From JAUSIF01 sp963711595 (GTDB taxonomy: Bacteria; Pseudomonadota; Alphaproteobacteria; Rhizobiales; Xanthobacteraceae): a stretch of 64,000 nucleotides of DNA. Positions 36,910 to 46,472 of this stretch are shown piece by piece. The notes beneath the pieces are model-generated. The model saw nothing but the letters and a program-made list of their open reading frames with translations. It had not been told where the DNA came from and searched no databases. The position numbers were made by a program, and so were the translations under genes. How positions within the stretch are numbered: position 1 is the first letter of the stretch; each line of letters starts with the position of its first letter. Location: contig CAVQER010000002.1 in the NCBI GenBank assembly GCA_963711595.1, positions 1 through 64,000 on the forward strand, in the 5' to 3' direction.

Positions 36910-37176
36910 TCAGTCGTCTTCAGCGACGCCGAATTCGCGATCGATGTTGTCTTGCTGTCTGGCGAAAACGAACAGCATGACAACGAACACGATCAGCGAC
37001 CCCTGGGCGGCCATGTAGAAGCCGAGCGGGAAGCCGAGGATCGGGATTTTGATGACGTTCAGATAGTTGACGAACATGTGGATGATGTAACCGAAGAAGA
37101 ACCAGATCCCGAGATGCGTGAGCATCAGTTTCGTCGTCTTCTCCCAATGCGCTTGGTCGTTTTGCGATGTCGCCAT
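36910..37176 (-). CDS. DUF4212 symporter small subunit, 88 residues
   Basis: From the ATG at 37176 the protein reads MATSQNDQAHWEKTTKLMLT, then HLGIWFFFGYIIHMFVNYLN, FPLGFYMAAQGSLIVFVVML and FARQQDNIDREFGV. This is the two-helix DUF4212/TIGR03647 pattern (W..T...M...L.IWF..., FPLGFYMAxQGSLIVFVxL). The family always precedes VC_2705-type sodium:solute symporters and is thought to be their small subunit. It is the first gene of the operon. Confidence 0.93.
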   Translation of the reverse strand: MATSQNDQAHWEKTTKLMLTHLGIWFFFGYIIHMFVNYLNVIKIPILGFPLGFYMAAQGSLIVFVVMLFVFARQQDNIDREFGVAEDD

Positions 37177-37602
37177 GGGTCGTAACCCCTCCTGATTTCG
37201 CAACGGCGCGCGAGCCATGCGGATCGCGGCACCCCAGCCTCGGATGCGAAGGAAAAATCATACCGGCCATTGGATCAGCCGGGCGTCTCCTCCAAGGTGA
37301 CTTGGCCCGCCAGTTCTTGTTGTCGTCGCGGGTCCGTACCTCAAGAATTAACATTGCGTAATCTTCGCGCCCTATACGACTTTCGGCTCACCGTGGATTC
37401 TTAGGCCTTGGAATTCCTAGCTTTTCGCATCGCAATACAACGCTGGCGGCGGCCCGGCTGTGGACCGATGCTTTCGGAGGGAATCGAAGACTTTACAGCC
37501 CCAAAGTGCCGCTCCTGCAGGGCGTTTTCTGAGCGAACGGCTCGTTCACAAACCCTTTGACACAGGCCGGGCGCCCCGCATCATCCTTTCGTCGGACGTG
37601 AT
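37177..37602. other. Divergent regulatory region between the symporter operon and the crbR-like gene
   Basis: No gene is supported in these 426 bases. It must hold the promoters of the DUF4212 operon (leftward) and the response-regulator gene (rightward). For the latter, TTTGACA about 45 bases before the ATG at 37603 could be a -35 element. No terminator or clear palindrome was seen. It is the natural place for binding by the CrbR-like regulator itself. Confidence 0.5.
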
Positions 37603-38322
37603 ATGAAACACGGACCGATCCCAACCGCTCGACCCGGAGGGGCATCTACCGTGGTGGATTCGCCCGCACACTACCAATTCGTCGTTGCCGACGACCATCC
37701 GCTGTTTCGCGGCGCGATGCGTGAGGCGGTGTCGACGCTATTCGAGCCAGCCGACGTCTTCGAGGCGGGAGGGTTGGACGACCTGCAGGCCTTACTCGAG
37801 CGTGAGGCCGATATGGATCTCGTGCTCCTCGACCTCACCATGCCCGGCGTGCGTGGATTTTCCGGGCTGCTATTTCTTCGCGCTCAGTTCCCGGGTGTTC
37901 CCGTCGTGATCGTGTCCGCGAACGAAGAACCAGACGTGATCCGCCGCTGCATGGAATTCGGCGCGTCCGGGTTTCTGCCGAAGACGCTGGACGTCGAGAT
38001 TATGCGCTCCGCTATTCGCAGCGTACTCGACGGTGGCGTATGGACTCCGCCCGATGTCGATCTTTCCGGTGAGGCCGATGCGGCGACGCGCGATCTCGTT
38101 GCCCGCCTCGCGACGTTGACGCCGCAACAGGTGCGCGTGTTGATGATGCTGTCCGAAGGACTGCTCAACAAGCAGATCGCCTTCGAGCTCAAGGTATCCG
38201 AGGCGACTGTGAAGGCCCACGTATCTGCGATCTTGCAAAAGCTCGGAGTCGAGAGCCGCACCCAAGCGGTAATTGCGGCGTCAAAAATCGAAATGGGAAA
38301 TTGGTCGCGTTCGATCAATTGA
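37603..38322 (+). CDS. LuxR-family response regulator, CrbR-like
   Basis: A 239-residue regulator. The receiver domain (about 25-145) has the acidic pair DDHPLF and the phospho-acceptor Asp77 in LVLLDLTMPG, with Lys132 in FLPKTL. A LuxR/FixJ helix-turn-helix follows (about 168-230: LTPQQVRVLMMLSEGLLNKQ, VSEATVKAHVSAILQKLGVE). Its gene is convergent with the large SSS-hybrid kinase and divergent from an ActP-like symporter operon. In Vibrio and Pseudomonas the same combination, CrbS/CrbR, activates acetate uptake and acetyl-CoA synthetase; I infer the same role. Confidence 0.88.
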   Translation: MKHGPIPTARPGGASTVVDSPAHYQFVVADDHPLFRGAMREAVSTLFEPADVFEAGGLDDLQALLEREADMDLVLLDLTMPGVRGFSGLLFLRAQFPGVPVVIVSANEEPDVIRRCMEFGASGFLPKTLDVEIMRSAIRSVLDGGVWTPPDVDLSGEADAATRDLVARLATLTPQQVRVLMMLSEGLLNKQIAFELKVSEATVKAHVSAILQKLGVESRTQAVIAASKIEMGNWSRSIN

Positions 38323-38334
38323 TTCCGGCCAAGG

Positions 38335-41300
38335 CTATTCAGCCGCCGGCCGCGCCACTCTCCACTGCGCAAGAAAAGCCCGCATCGCAGCCGGTTTCAC
38401 CGGCTTATTGAAAACTTGAATGTCCCGCGCGCGAGCTGCCTCGCGTACTGCCGGACTCCGGTCCGCAGTGACAAGCGCAGCGGGCATCTCGTCGTCGAGC
38501 TGTTGGCGCAATGCGACGATCGCATCGATGCCATTGCCCTCGTCGAGGTGATAGTCGATCAGCAAAGCATCCGGACGCAATCCGCTTTCCCAAATCACCG
38601 CGAACGCCGCCGCAAGATCCGGGACCGCCAACACCTGGCAGCCCCACCCCGAAAGCAGGGCATCCATGCCGGCAAGTACCTGGGGTTCGTTTTCGATGCA
38701 GAGCACGACAACCCCCTCAAGGGGCGCGGCGGGCACTGCCGCATCGAGGCGCAAGGGTCGCAGTTCGGGGGCGCTTGTCGCGATCGGCAATTCCACCGCG
38801 AAGGTCGATCCCTTGTTGGAAGCGGAACGCAGCGTCACCTTATGATCAAGGATGCGGGCGATCCGTTCGACGATCGACAGCCCGAGCCCCAGGCCCCGCG
38901 CGGCTTTTGCGCCCTGCTCGAGGCGCTGGAATTCCTTGAAGATGATTTTCTGTTTCGAGGCGGGTACCCCGAGGCCAGTGTCGATTATCTGGATGGCAAG
39001 ACGTTTTCCGCGTCGACGAGTGCCGACGAGAACTCGGCCCGTCAGGGTGTACTTGATCGCGTTTGAAACGAGATTTTGCAGGAGGCGGCGCAGCAGTCGC
39101 CGATCGGAACGGACCGCCAGCGATGACGGCACAAACGTGAGCTCGAGCCCTTTTTCCGCCGCAAGCGGTTCGAACTCCACCTGCAACTGGTCGAAGATTT
39201 CGTCGATCCGGAAGACCGAGAATTCCGGCTGCATCGCGCCGGTATCCAGGCGCGAAATATCGAGGAGAGCACCCAGGATTTCTTCGACCGCTTCGAGTGA
39301 GGCGTCGATATTCGTCGCAAGCTTTGCGTCGTCGCTCTGACGTTGCCGCTCGACCAGGCTCGTCGCGTAGAGTCGCGCCGCGTTAAGCGGTTGAAGAATG
39401 TCGTGGCTCGCGGCGGCAAGGAATCGAGTTTTCGAGATATTGGCGTCGTCGGCTTCCGATTTCGCCCGCGCGAGCTCGGCATTGAGCTGGGTCAATTGCT
39501 CGGTGCGTTCCGTCACGCGTCGCTCCAGATTTTCGTTCGCCCGCTCAAGCGCGTCGGCCGCCTCTACGGTCGGTGTGATGTCCGTATAGGTGACGACGAT
39601 GCCGCCGTCGGGAAGCCGGTTGGAGCGCACTTCCACGACAATTCCGTGGTTCAAGAAGCGCTCGCGGAAGCTCGTTGTTTGATTGACGTATCGTTCCAGG
39701 CGATCGGTGATGAACTCGTTTCCCCGTCCGGGTCCGAAATCGCCGCGCTCAGTGCCGACATGAAGGATCTCGTCGAGCCCGACGCCAAGCCGCACCACAT
39801 CCGACGGAAGATCGAGCATTTCGCCGAACTGGCGGTTCCAGCAGATCAGCCTGAATTCCTTGTCGAATACTGCAATGCCTTCCTGCACGTGATCGATCGC
39901 ATTCTGCAGGATCTCGCGGTTGTAGTGGATCGCAGCCGAAGCGTCGTCGAGCAGCTTGAGGGCCGCCTGCGGCGAGACCGACCCTTTACGCAGCAAGAGC
40001 GACAGCACGAGCCGCGAAGACGCCGCGCCGATCGCGGACGCGAGCAGATGCTCCCCATAGCGGAGCGCGTGGATGTCGGCTTCGCGCCGCGGGTCGAGCG
40101 GCAGGCCGCGCGTCGTCGCGTAACTCTCGAAAGACCGCCTCGTTCGTTCCTCGCCGAGATAGCGCGAGACGGTCGAGATCAGTTCGTCCTCGGTGACCGA
40201 CGAACGCCAAAGCCTGAAGCTCGGCGCAATCGGTGCGCTTTTCGCCTCGACAAAGATATTCGCCTGCAGTCGTTCGATCAATTCCGCAGAAGTGACCAAA
40301 GAAATGCCGATAAAAGCGAGAATGTTGAGGCCCAGGCTCCAGAAAACGCCGTGGGTGAGGGGAGCCGCCTCGAGGCCGAACAGCGCTTGTGGCCGCAGTT
40401 CCGTGAAACCGAACAAGCCGGCGTCGAGGATCGTGCGATCAATCAGCCCGGCAGCAACGAAGCTCGGTAGGAGCAGCGTGTATGCCCAGACTCCGACGCC
40501 GATCGCGAGCCCAGCGATTGCGCCACGTGCGTTCGCGCGCCGCCAGAACAGGCCGCCGAAGAATGCCGGCCCGAATTGCGCAACGGCGGCGAAGGACAGA
40601 AGTCCGATCTGCGCGAGCTGAGCCTCGCCGGCGATGTGATAGTAGAGATAGGCCAGCAGCAACACGAAAAAAATGGAGAGGCGGCGCGCCCGCAGCAACA
40701 GCGCGCCCATGTCGTCACGCGTTCCGGCCGCCGCTCCCCGCGCTCGAAGCACGAGCGGAACGATCAGGTCGTTCGAGACCATGATTGCAACAGCGACGCT
40801 CTCGACGATCACCATCGCGGTCGCGGCCGACAGTCCGCCAACGAACGCGAGCAGGGCGAGCATTTCTGAGTTGGCGGCGAGCGGCAGCGCCAGCACGAAC
40901 ATATCGCTGTCGACGTTTCGTGCGGGGAACGTGATCAGTCCCGCTATCGCGATCGGGACTACGAAGAGATTGATGAGCACGAGATAAAGCGGGAATAACC
41001 AGACCGCGCGGCGCAGTTCATCCTCGCCGTTGTTCTCGACGACCATCACGTGGAATTGACGCGGCAGCAGTACGATCGCGAGCAGCGACAGTACAGTCAT
41101 CGTGAGCCAAGTCGCGGGATTGATGCTGCTTGTGAAGATCGGAAGAATGTTGCCGCGCTCGGAAGCCTTCGCGATGAGGTCCATCGGGCCGTCGAAGAGG
41201 TAGAAGATCACGAACAAGCCGACGACGAGGAACGCAACGAGCTTCACGAGCAACTCGGTCGCGATCGCGAGCATCAGTCCTTCCTGGTGCTCGGTCGCAT

Positions 41301-41847
41301 CGATGTGGCGCGTACCAAATAGGACAGCGAAAGCCGCCATCGTCACTGCAACGACGAGCGCAAGGTCGCCGAACGGGACAAATGCTGAGACGGATGGTTG
41401 CTGGCCGAGAATGGTCAGCAGCGACGCCGAGACCGCCTTGAGCTGCAGGGCGATGTAGGGCACGGCGCCGATGACGGCGACGACGGTCACGATCGCCGCG
41501 ACCATCTGGCTCTTGCCGTAGCGTGCCGCGATAAAATCGGCGATCGAGCTGATGTTCTGCGCCTTCGCCAACCGCACGATCTTCAGCACGAGGGGGAAGC
41601 CGAAGATCATCATCAGCACCGGGCCGATGTAGATCGTGAGGAAGTCGAAGCCCTGCGCCGACGAAAGGCCGACCGAGCCGAAGAACGTCCATGAGGTGCA
41701 GTAGACCGCGAGCGACAGCGGATAGATCCACGGCCGGCTCTTGCGTTCGCCCGAGCCTGGTCGCGCCCGGTCGCCGTAGCTCGCGACGGCAAACAGAAAG
41801 CCGATGTACGCCAGCGCAATGCCGACGACGACCCAGCCTTGCAGCAT
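38335..41847 (-). CDS. Hybrid histidine kinase with N-terminal SSS transporter domain, CrbS-like
   Basis: A 1170-residue sensor. Residues about 1-490 form a 12- to 13-helix sodium:solute symporter domain (starting LQGWVVVGIALAYIGFLFAV, with SNDLIVPLVLRARG and AFVGGLSAATAMVIVESVAV). A PAS domain (about 630-745), a short coiled coil, a HisKA domain with His815 in FLAAASHDILQPLNA, an ATPase domain (GLGLGLSIVERIA) and a C-terminal receiver with Asp1098 in LLIDYHLDEGNG follow. This is the CrbS architecture, in which the transporter-like domain senses or binds acetate. The ATG at 41847 is preceded by AGGTG; an upstream ATG at 41874 is possible. Confidence 0.92.
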   Translation of the reverse strand: MLQGWVVVGIALAYIGFLFAVASYGDRARPGSGERKSRPWIYPLSLAVYCTSWTFFGSVGLSSAQGFDFLTIYIGPVLMMIFGFPLVLKIVRLAKAQNISSIADFIAARYGKSQMVAAIVTVVAVIGAVPYIALQLKAVSASLLTILGQQPSVSAFVPFGDLALVVAVTMAAFAVLFGTRHIDATEHQEGLMLAIATELLVKLVAFLVVGLFVIFYLFDGPMDLIAKASERGNILPIFTSSINPATWLTMTVLSLLAIVLLPRQFHVMVVENNGEDELRRAVWLFPLYLVLINLFVVPIAIAGLITFPARNVDSDMFVLALPLAANSEMLALLAFVGGLSAATAMVIVESVAVAIMVSNDLIVPLVLRARGAAAGTRDDMGALLLRARRLSIFFVLLLAYLYYHIAGEAQLAQIGLLSFAAVAQFGPAFFGGLFWRRANARGAIAGLAIGVGVWAYTLLLPSFVAAGLIDRTILDAGLFGFTELRPQALFGLEAAPLTHGVFWSLGLNILAFIGISLVTSAELIERLQANIFVEAKSAPIAPSFRLWRSSVTEDELISTVSRYLGEERTRRSFESYATTRGLPLDPRREADIHALRYGEHLLASAIGAASSRLVLSLLLRKGSVSPQAALKLLDDASAAIHYNREILQNAIDHVQEGIAVFDKEFRLICWNRQFGEMLDLPSDVVRLGVGLDEILHVGTERGDFGPGRGNEFITDRLERYVNQTTSFRERFLNHGIVVEVRSNRLPDGGIVVTYTDITPTVEAADALERANENLERRVTERTEQLTQLNAELARAKSEADDANISKTRFLAAASHDILQPLNAARLYATSLVERQRQSDDAKLATNIDASLEAVEEILGALLDISRLDTGAMQPEFSVFRIDEIFDQLQVEFEPLAAEKGLELTFVPSSLAVRSDRRLLRRLLQNLVSNAIKYTLTGRVLVGTRRRGKRLAIQIIDTGLGVPASKQKIIFKEFQRLEQGAKAARGLGLGLSIVERIARILDHKVTLRSASNKGSTFAVELPIATSAPELRPLRLDAAVPAAPLEGVVVLCIENEPQVLAGMDALLSGWGCQVLAVPDLAAAFAVIWESGLRPDALLIDYHLDEGNGIDAIVALRQQLDDEMPAALVTADRSPAVREAARARDIQVFNKPVKPAAMRAFLAQWRVARPAAE

Positions 41848-41966
41848 GTTTACACCTGGGCCACTCTCGAACACCGGGTCGATCTCGCCCGGCTCCCAAT
41901 GGGAGCACTTTAACTCATATATCCTTTGCGTGCAGCGAGTTCGCGCCCGCGAGTTCCGGAGCCGCC

Positions 41967-42602
41967 ATGGGAATTTTCGATTGGTTCAAACGCCCACCGC
42001 CGATCGCGGACCTAGCGGCTCTCGCGGATTTTCTCGACAGTCGTGCCGCCTTCGTCGTCCAGAAGGGTATTTTCGACTACACGCGCGCCATCTCCGGCCC
42101 GAGTTTCAGCATGCTGATCGAGGAGGCCGCTTTCTCCGCTGCGGTCGACGAGGCGCGCTGGAAGAACTATCCCCTCGTGCTTTCGATGGTCACCGAAATG
42201 GTCGATGGCGTACTGCGGCCATACGCGTCGTCGAAGGAGGCGCTCGGAAGCGCCCTGGCCCGGACCACGCTGGATACCTTCGACCGGTATCCGGTGCCGG
42301 CCGCTATCGGGACCGAAGCTTGGTCGGCCGCACGGGGCGATCTGGAAACGCAACTCAATAGAGTTACGTTGCATGCAACAAAATATGCGAAGGACATTCC
42401 GCTTTCCCTCGCTGAGGCGGTGTTCAATGGAATGCCGATCCACGAGCGGCTGCGCGGAAACCATATCGAGTGGGTGCGGAACAGTTTGCGCTCCAATCTG
42501 ATCCGCATGCACGAAGAATTCACCGAGCGCGCGGATTGCGTGGCGCTCGTTGCCGCGCTTGGTGTGGCATCTCCGGCTCGCGCGCCGCAGCCGACCGCCT
42601 GA
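41967..42602 (+). CDS. Conserved hypothetical protein, 211 residues
   Basis: The ATG at 41967 begins MGIFDWFKRPPPIADLAALA, then DFLDSRAAFVVQKGIFDYTR, and a helical body with ARWKNYPLVLSMVTEMVDGV and FNGMPIHERLRGNHIEWVRN. It is all-alpha and soluble, without catalytic motif. Homologues (sometimes labelled esterase without evidence) occur in Hyphomicrobiales next to acetate-type symporter loci. It ends 10 bases before the likely start of the exonuclease-CBS-DUF294 gene and is divergent from the CrbS-like kinase, so it probably belongs to the same module. Confidence 0.75.
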   Translation: MGIFDWFKRPPPIADLAALADFLDSRAAFVVQKGIFDYTRAISGPSFSMLIEEAAFSAAVDEARWKNYPLVLSMVTEMVDGVLRPYASSKEALGSALARTTLDTFDRYPVPAAIGTEAWSAARGDLETQLNRVTLHATKYAKDIPLSLAEAVFNGMPIHERLRGNHIEWVRNSLRSNLIRMHEEFTERADCVALVAALGVASPARAPQPTA

Positions 42603-42612
42603 GTATTGCGCC

Positions 42613-44718
42613 GTGGTGGACCGCGCGAGCGCAACGCCTCTTCTCGCGCTCGACGCGGTCGTTCTGGACACAGAAACGACCAGTCTCGATCCATCCCGCG
42701 CGCGTCTCGTCGAGATGGGCGGTATTCGTCTGGTCGGCGGACGTGTCGAGGTGACCGAGCGCTTTCACGCTTTGGTCGATCCAGGCGAGCCCGTTCCGCC
42801 TGCCTCCACCCGCATTCACGGCATCGACGCCGCCCGACTCAAAGACGCGCCGCAATTCGCTGAAGCTTGGTCCGGGTTTCGTGAGTTTCTTGGCGACAAG
42901 GTCGTGGTCGGACACACGATCGACTATGACCTTGCCGTCCTCGCGAACGAAGCGAAGCGCGCGAAATTGGAATTCAAGCCCCCACGCGCGATCGATGTGA
43001 GGATCCTCGCTGAGCTTGTAAAGCGGGACCTTGCCGGTTTCTCAATCGAGGAGCTCGCCGCATGGCTCGGAGTGAAGGTCGAGCATCGACACTCGGCGCT
43101 GGGCGACGCAGTAACGACCGCACGCATCTTTGCTGCACTCGTGCCGCACCTGCGCGAGAGCGGCATTCGCACATTCGCCGAGGCGGAAGCCGCGTGCCGG
43201 GAGTTCTACGAAGCTGTCGGGCGTCCCGGAATGAGCAGTCGCGCGGCAGATAGCGACCCGGAAGGGCCGCTCTCCCGCCTCGACTCGTACCCCTACCGGC
43301 ACCGCATTCGCGACGTCATGTCGTCGCCACCACTCTTTATTGGATCCGACGCAGCCCTGAAGGCAGCGATGGACCTGATGATGCAGGAGCGCGTGAGCTC
43401 CGTGTTTGTCGCGACGACAACGGGTTCCGGGCAAGCGGAGGAAACCGGCATTCTCACGGAGCGCGACGTTCTACGAGCGATCTCAAAAGGCGGAGCGGAC
43501 GCACTCGAACGGCGTGTCGGCGACTTTGCGAGCCGTCCGCTTTCCGCGGTGCCTGCCGATGCATTCATCTACCGTGCGATCGGTCGCATGAGCCGTCTCA
43601 ATGTGCGTCACCTTGGCGTGGTGGACGAAACCGGAGGGCTCGTCGGTGCGCTCTCCGCGCGCGATCTCTTGCGACTCCGGTCCGGAGGCGCGGTCGCGCT
43701 CGGCGACGAGATTGACGAGGCGGCAGACGTCCACGCGCTCGGCAGCGCTTGGGCGAAGCTGCCCGCCGTCGCGCGCGGGCTTGTCGCCGAGGATGTGGAC
43801 GCCCGCGCTACCGCCGCGGTGATTTCCCGCGAGCTTGGCGCACTCACGCGACGCGCAGCCGTTCTTGGTGAGCAACGCATGCGCGACGCAGGCAAAGGCG
43901 ATCCTCCGGTCGCCTACGCCGTGCTCGTGTTGGGCTCCGCGGGCCGCGGTGAAAGTCTTCTCGCGATGGACCAGGACAACGCGATTGTCTTCGCCGAAGG
44001 CGAGCCGGACGGAGCCACCGACCGCTGGTTCGCCGAGCTCGGCAAGCATATTGCCGACATCTTGCACGAAGTCGGCGTCCCCTATTGTCAGGGCGGCGTC
44101 ATGGCGAAGAACGCAGCGTGGCGAGGCAGCGCGAAGACCTGGCGCGAGCGCGTCGCCGAGTGGATCAGCCGTTCGAGTCCGGAAGACCTGCTCTCCGTCG
44201 ATATTTTCTTCGATCTGCGCGCGGTGCACGGCGATGGTGGGCTCGCCGAAAACTTACGCCGAGAGGCGCTCGATCTCGCCAAGGGTCAGGTCACGTTTCT
44301 CAAGTTGCTGGCGGAATCCGCCGGACCGTTCGAGCCGCCGCTGGGATTTTTCGGCATCAAGACCGAAAACGGCCGCGTCGACCTCAAGCGAGGCGGGCTA
44401 TTTGGAATCGTGGCGACCGCGCGGGTTCTCGCCTTGCGTTTCCATGTAGGGGAGCGCTCCACGCCTGCACGGCTTTCGGCCGTGAAGTCGCTCCATGTGG
44501 GGGCCGAGCGCGATCTCGAGGCATTGATCCAGGCGCACCGGGTCCTTCTGGGAGAGATTCTCGATCAGCAGCTCGTCGACATTGGCGCCGGAATATCAGC
44601 GTCGAACAAGGTCGAGACACGGCGGCTCGATTCCGGCGGGCTTGCAAAGCTGAAGGATGCCCTGAGGAGTCTCAGGTATGCAGACGAGATGGTGCGCGAC
44701 CTGCTTACGGGGGAGTGA
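42613..44718 (+). CDS. Fusion of DEDDh exonuclease, CBS pair and DUF294 nucleotidyltransferase
   Basis: A 701-residue protein from a GTG at 42613. Residues about 15-185 are a DnaQ-like 3'-5' exonuclease: VVLDTETTSLD (Asp/Glu pair), GHTIDYDLAVL and HRHSALGDAVTTARI (the HxxxxD end of the DEDDh motif). Residues about 230-355 hold two CBS motifs (IRDVMSSPPLFIGSDAALKA; GILTERDVLRAI). The rest is DUF294: a GlnD-like nucleotidyltransferase core with LGSAGRGESLLAMDQDNAIV, keeping the GSxGRxE...DxD metal-binding pattern, then DUF294_C. In Vibrio-type acetate loci these are separate genes beside the VC_2705 symporter. It may be a nucleotide-responsive signalling protein. Confidence 0.88.
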   Translation: MVDRASATPLLALDAVVLDTETTSLDPSRARLVEMGGIRLVGGRVEVTERFHALVDPGEPVPPASTRIHGIDAARLKDAPQFAEAWSGFREFLGDKVVVGHTIDYDLAVLANEAKRAKLEFKPPRAIDVRILAELVKRDLAGFSIEELAAWLGVKVEHRHSALGDAVTTARIFAALVPHLRESGIRTFAEAEAACREFYEAVGRPGMSSRAADSDPEGPLSRLDSYPYRHRIRDVMSSPPLFIGSDAALKAAMDLMMQERVSSVFVATTTGSGQAEETGILTERDVLRAISKGGADALERRVGDFASRPLSAVPADAFIYRAIGRMSRLNVRHLGVVDETGGLVGALSARDLLRLRSGGAVALGDEIDEAADVHALGSAWAKLPAVARGLVAEDVDARATAAVISRELGALTRRAAVLGEQRMRDAGKGDPPVAYAVLVLGSAGRGESLLAMDQDNAIVFAEGEPDGATDRWFAELGKHIADILHEVGVPYCQGGVMAKNAAWRGSAKTWRERVAEWISRSSPEDLLSVDIFFDLRAVHGDGGLAENLRREALDLAKGQVTFLKLLAESAGPFEPPLGFFGIKTENGRVDLKRGGLFGIVATARVLALRFHVGERSTPARLSAVKSLHVGAERDLEALIQAHRVLLGEILDQQLVDIGAGISASNKVETRRLDSGGLAKLKDALRSLRYADEMVRDLLTGE

Positions 44719-44747
44719 CGCGACCACCTTTCGGGGAGGAGGACCAC

Positions 44748-45158
44748 ATGCTTCGGGAATTTCGCGAGTTCGCCATCAGAGGCAACGTCGTCGATCTCGC
44801 GATCGGCGTGATTATCGGCGCAGCCTTCAACGGGATCGTGCAGTCGATTGTCGGCGATATCTTCATGCCGATCATCGGCGCGGCGACCGGCGGTCTCGAC
44901 TTCTCGAACCAATTCATTCCTCTTTCGAGCAAGGTCACCGCCGACACCCTCGTCGAGGCGAAGAAGCAAGGTGCCGTGCTCGCCTGGGGCAACTTCATCA
45001 CGATCGCGATCAACTTCGTCATTGTTGCCTGGGTATTGTTCCTGGTGGTGAAGGCGATCAATCGGTTGCGCAGGCAGGAGGCCGAGAAGCCCGCGGCCGC
45101 GCCAACGCGCCAGGAAGTGTTGCTCACGGAAATCCGTGATCTTCTGAAGCAGCGCTGA
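44748..45158 (+). CDS. mscL: Large-conductance mechanosensitive channel
   Basis: MscL is a homopentameric inner-membrane pore that opens on membrane stretch and protects against osmotic downshock. The 136-residue protein begins with the amphipathic N-terminus and first helix, MLREFREFAIRGNVVDLAIG and VIIGAAFNGIVQSIVGDIFM, followed by the periplasmic loop, the second helix (FITIAINFVIVAWVLFLVV) and a basic C-terminal bundle ending LLTEIRDLLKQR. The ATG at 44748 has a very strong GGGGAGGAGG site. It follows the DUF294 fusion gene by 29 bases. Confidence 0.96.
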   Translation: MLREFREFAIRGNVVDLAIGVIIGAAFNGIVQSIVGDIFMPIIGAATGGLDFSNQFIPLSSKVTADTLVEAKKQGAVLAWGNFITIAINFVIVAWVLFLVVKAINRLRRQEAEKPAAAPTRQEVLLTEIRDLLKQR

Positions 45159-45250
45159 GCTGCGATTTTGTGGGAGCGGGTATCACGGAATCGAATTGGT
45201 GAGACCGTTGGCGCCGCGCTATAGCGCTTGCGCGACGCGCAAGGATTCCG

Positions 45251-46447
45251 ATGTCAGCCGTATCCGTACGCTCCCTCGCAAATCCCGGGCTACTCGACCA
45301 CGTGCGCGCGGCTTCGACCGGAATGAAGGCGAGCGGAATCGTCGAGGCGATGAAGCATGGGTTCGGCCGCGAAGGGTTGATTCCGCTTTGGGCCGGGGAG
45401 GGCGATTTGCCGACGCCGCAGTTCATCGCCGACGCGGCGGCGCAGTCACTCAAGGCCGGGGAAACCTTCTACACGTGGCAGCGCGGCATTCCCGCGTTGC
45501 GGTCCGCACTCGCGCAATATCATGCGACGCAATTCGGGGTCGCCCCCGATCCAGAGCGCTTTTTCGTCACTGCCTCGGGAATGCACGCGATCCTGCTCGC
45601 CTTCGCGCTCGCTCTTGAGGCAGGCGGCGAAGTCATCGTCCCCACTCCGTCCTGGCCGAACGCCGGCGCCGCCGCGGACGCCGCTGCAGCAAGACCGGTA
45701 TTCGTGCCGATGAGTCTCCGGCGTAACGGCTTCGCCCTTGACCTCGAACGGCTCGCGGCGGCCGTCAATCCGCTTACGCGGGCGATTTTCCTCAACAGCC
45801 CAGGCAATCCGACCGGCTGGGTCGCGAGCATCGAGGACTTGCGCTTCATCCTCGCGCTCGCCCGCAAGCACGGCCTCTGGATCGTCGCGGACGAGGTCTA
45901 CGGGCGATTCTACTGGGGCGAGGGAAGTCGCGCACCGTCATTCCACGACGTGATGTCGTCGGACGATCGCATTCTCTTCGTCAACACGTTCTCGAAGAAC
46001 TGGGCGATGACCGGCTGGCGAATCGGCTGGATCCAGACGGATCCCGCGCTCGGACAGGTGATCGAGAATTTGATCCAGGCGTCGACGTCGGGCGTCGCCG
46101 TGTTCATGCAGCGCGCCGCGGTCGTGGCGTTGGAGCGGGGCGAGGAGTTCGTCGGACGTCAGGTCGCGCGCGCCCGTCGCGGTCGCGAGATCGTCGCGGC
46201 ACTAGCCGCGCATGGCCGCGTGCGGCTCGTTCCGCCCGCCGGCGCCTTCTATCAGCTGCTTTCCATCGAGGGTGAGCCGGACTCGCGTGCGCTTTGCTTC
46301 AAGCTGATCGACGAGGCGAACGTGGGCCTGGCACCCGGAGCCGCCTTCGGCCCGGGTGCCGAGCGCTATCTCCGGCTCTGCTTTTCGCGCGGCGAAGAAA
46401 GTCTCTCGGAAGCGGTCCGGCGCCTCAGCGCATGGCTCGAACGCTAG
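45251..46447 (+). CDS. Class I/II pyridoxal-phosphate aminotransferase
   Basis: A 398-residue fold-type I enzyme of the aspartate aminotransferase group. Key positions are visible: FFVTASGMHAIL (cofactor phosphate region), NSPGNPTGW (the conserved Asn-Pro), IVADEVYGRF (the Asp that binds the pyridine N), NTFSKNWAMTGWRIGW (the Schiff-base Lys in SKN) and a C-terminal YLRLCFSRGEESL with the substrate-carboxylate Arg. Neighbours do not reveal the amino donor or keto acid. It lies downstream of mscL with its own leader and 25 bases before the AbrB-type gene, which may be co-transcribed. Confidence 0.9.
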   Translation: MSAVSVRSLANPGLLDHVRAASTGMKASGIVEAMKHGFGREGLIPLWAGEGDLPTPQFIADAAAQSLKAGETFYTWQRGIPALRSALAQYHATQFGVAPDPERFFVTASGMHAILLAFALALEAGGEVIVPTPSWPNAGAAADAAAARPVFVPMSLRRNGFALDLERLAAAVNPLTRAIFLNSPGNPTGWVASIEDLRFILALARKHGLWIVADEVYGRFYWGEGSRAPSFHDVMSSDDRILFVNTFSKNWAMTGWRIGWIQTDPALGQVIENLIQASTSGVAVFMQRAAVVALERGEEFVGRQVARARRGREIVAALAAHGRVRLVPPAGAFYQLLSIEGEPDSRALCFKLIDEANVGLAPGAAFGPGAERYLRLCFSRGEESLSEAVRRLSAWLER

Positions 46448-46472
46448 ATTGCTCCGCCCATAATCCAATAAA

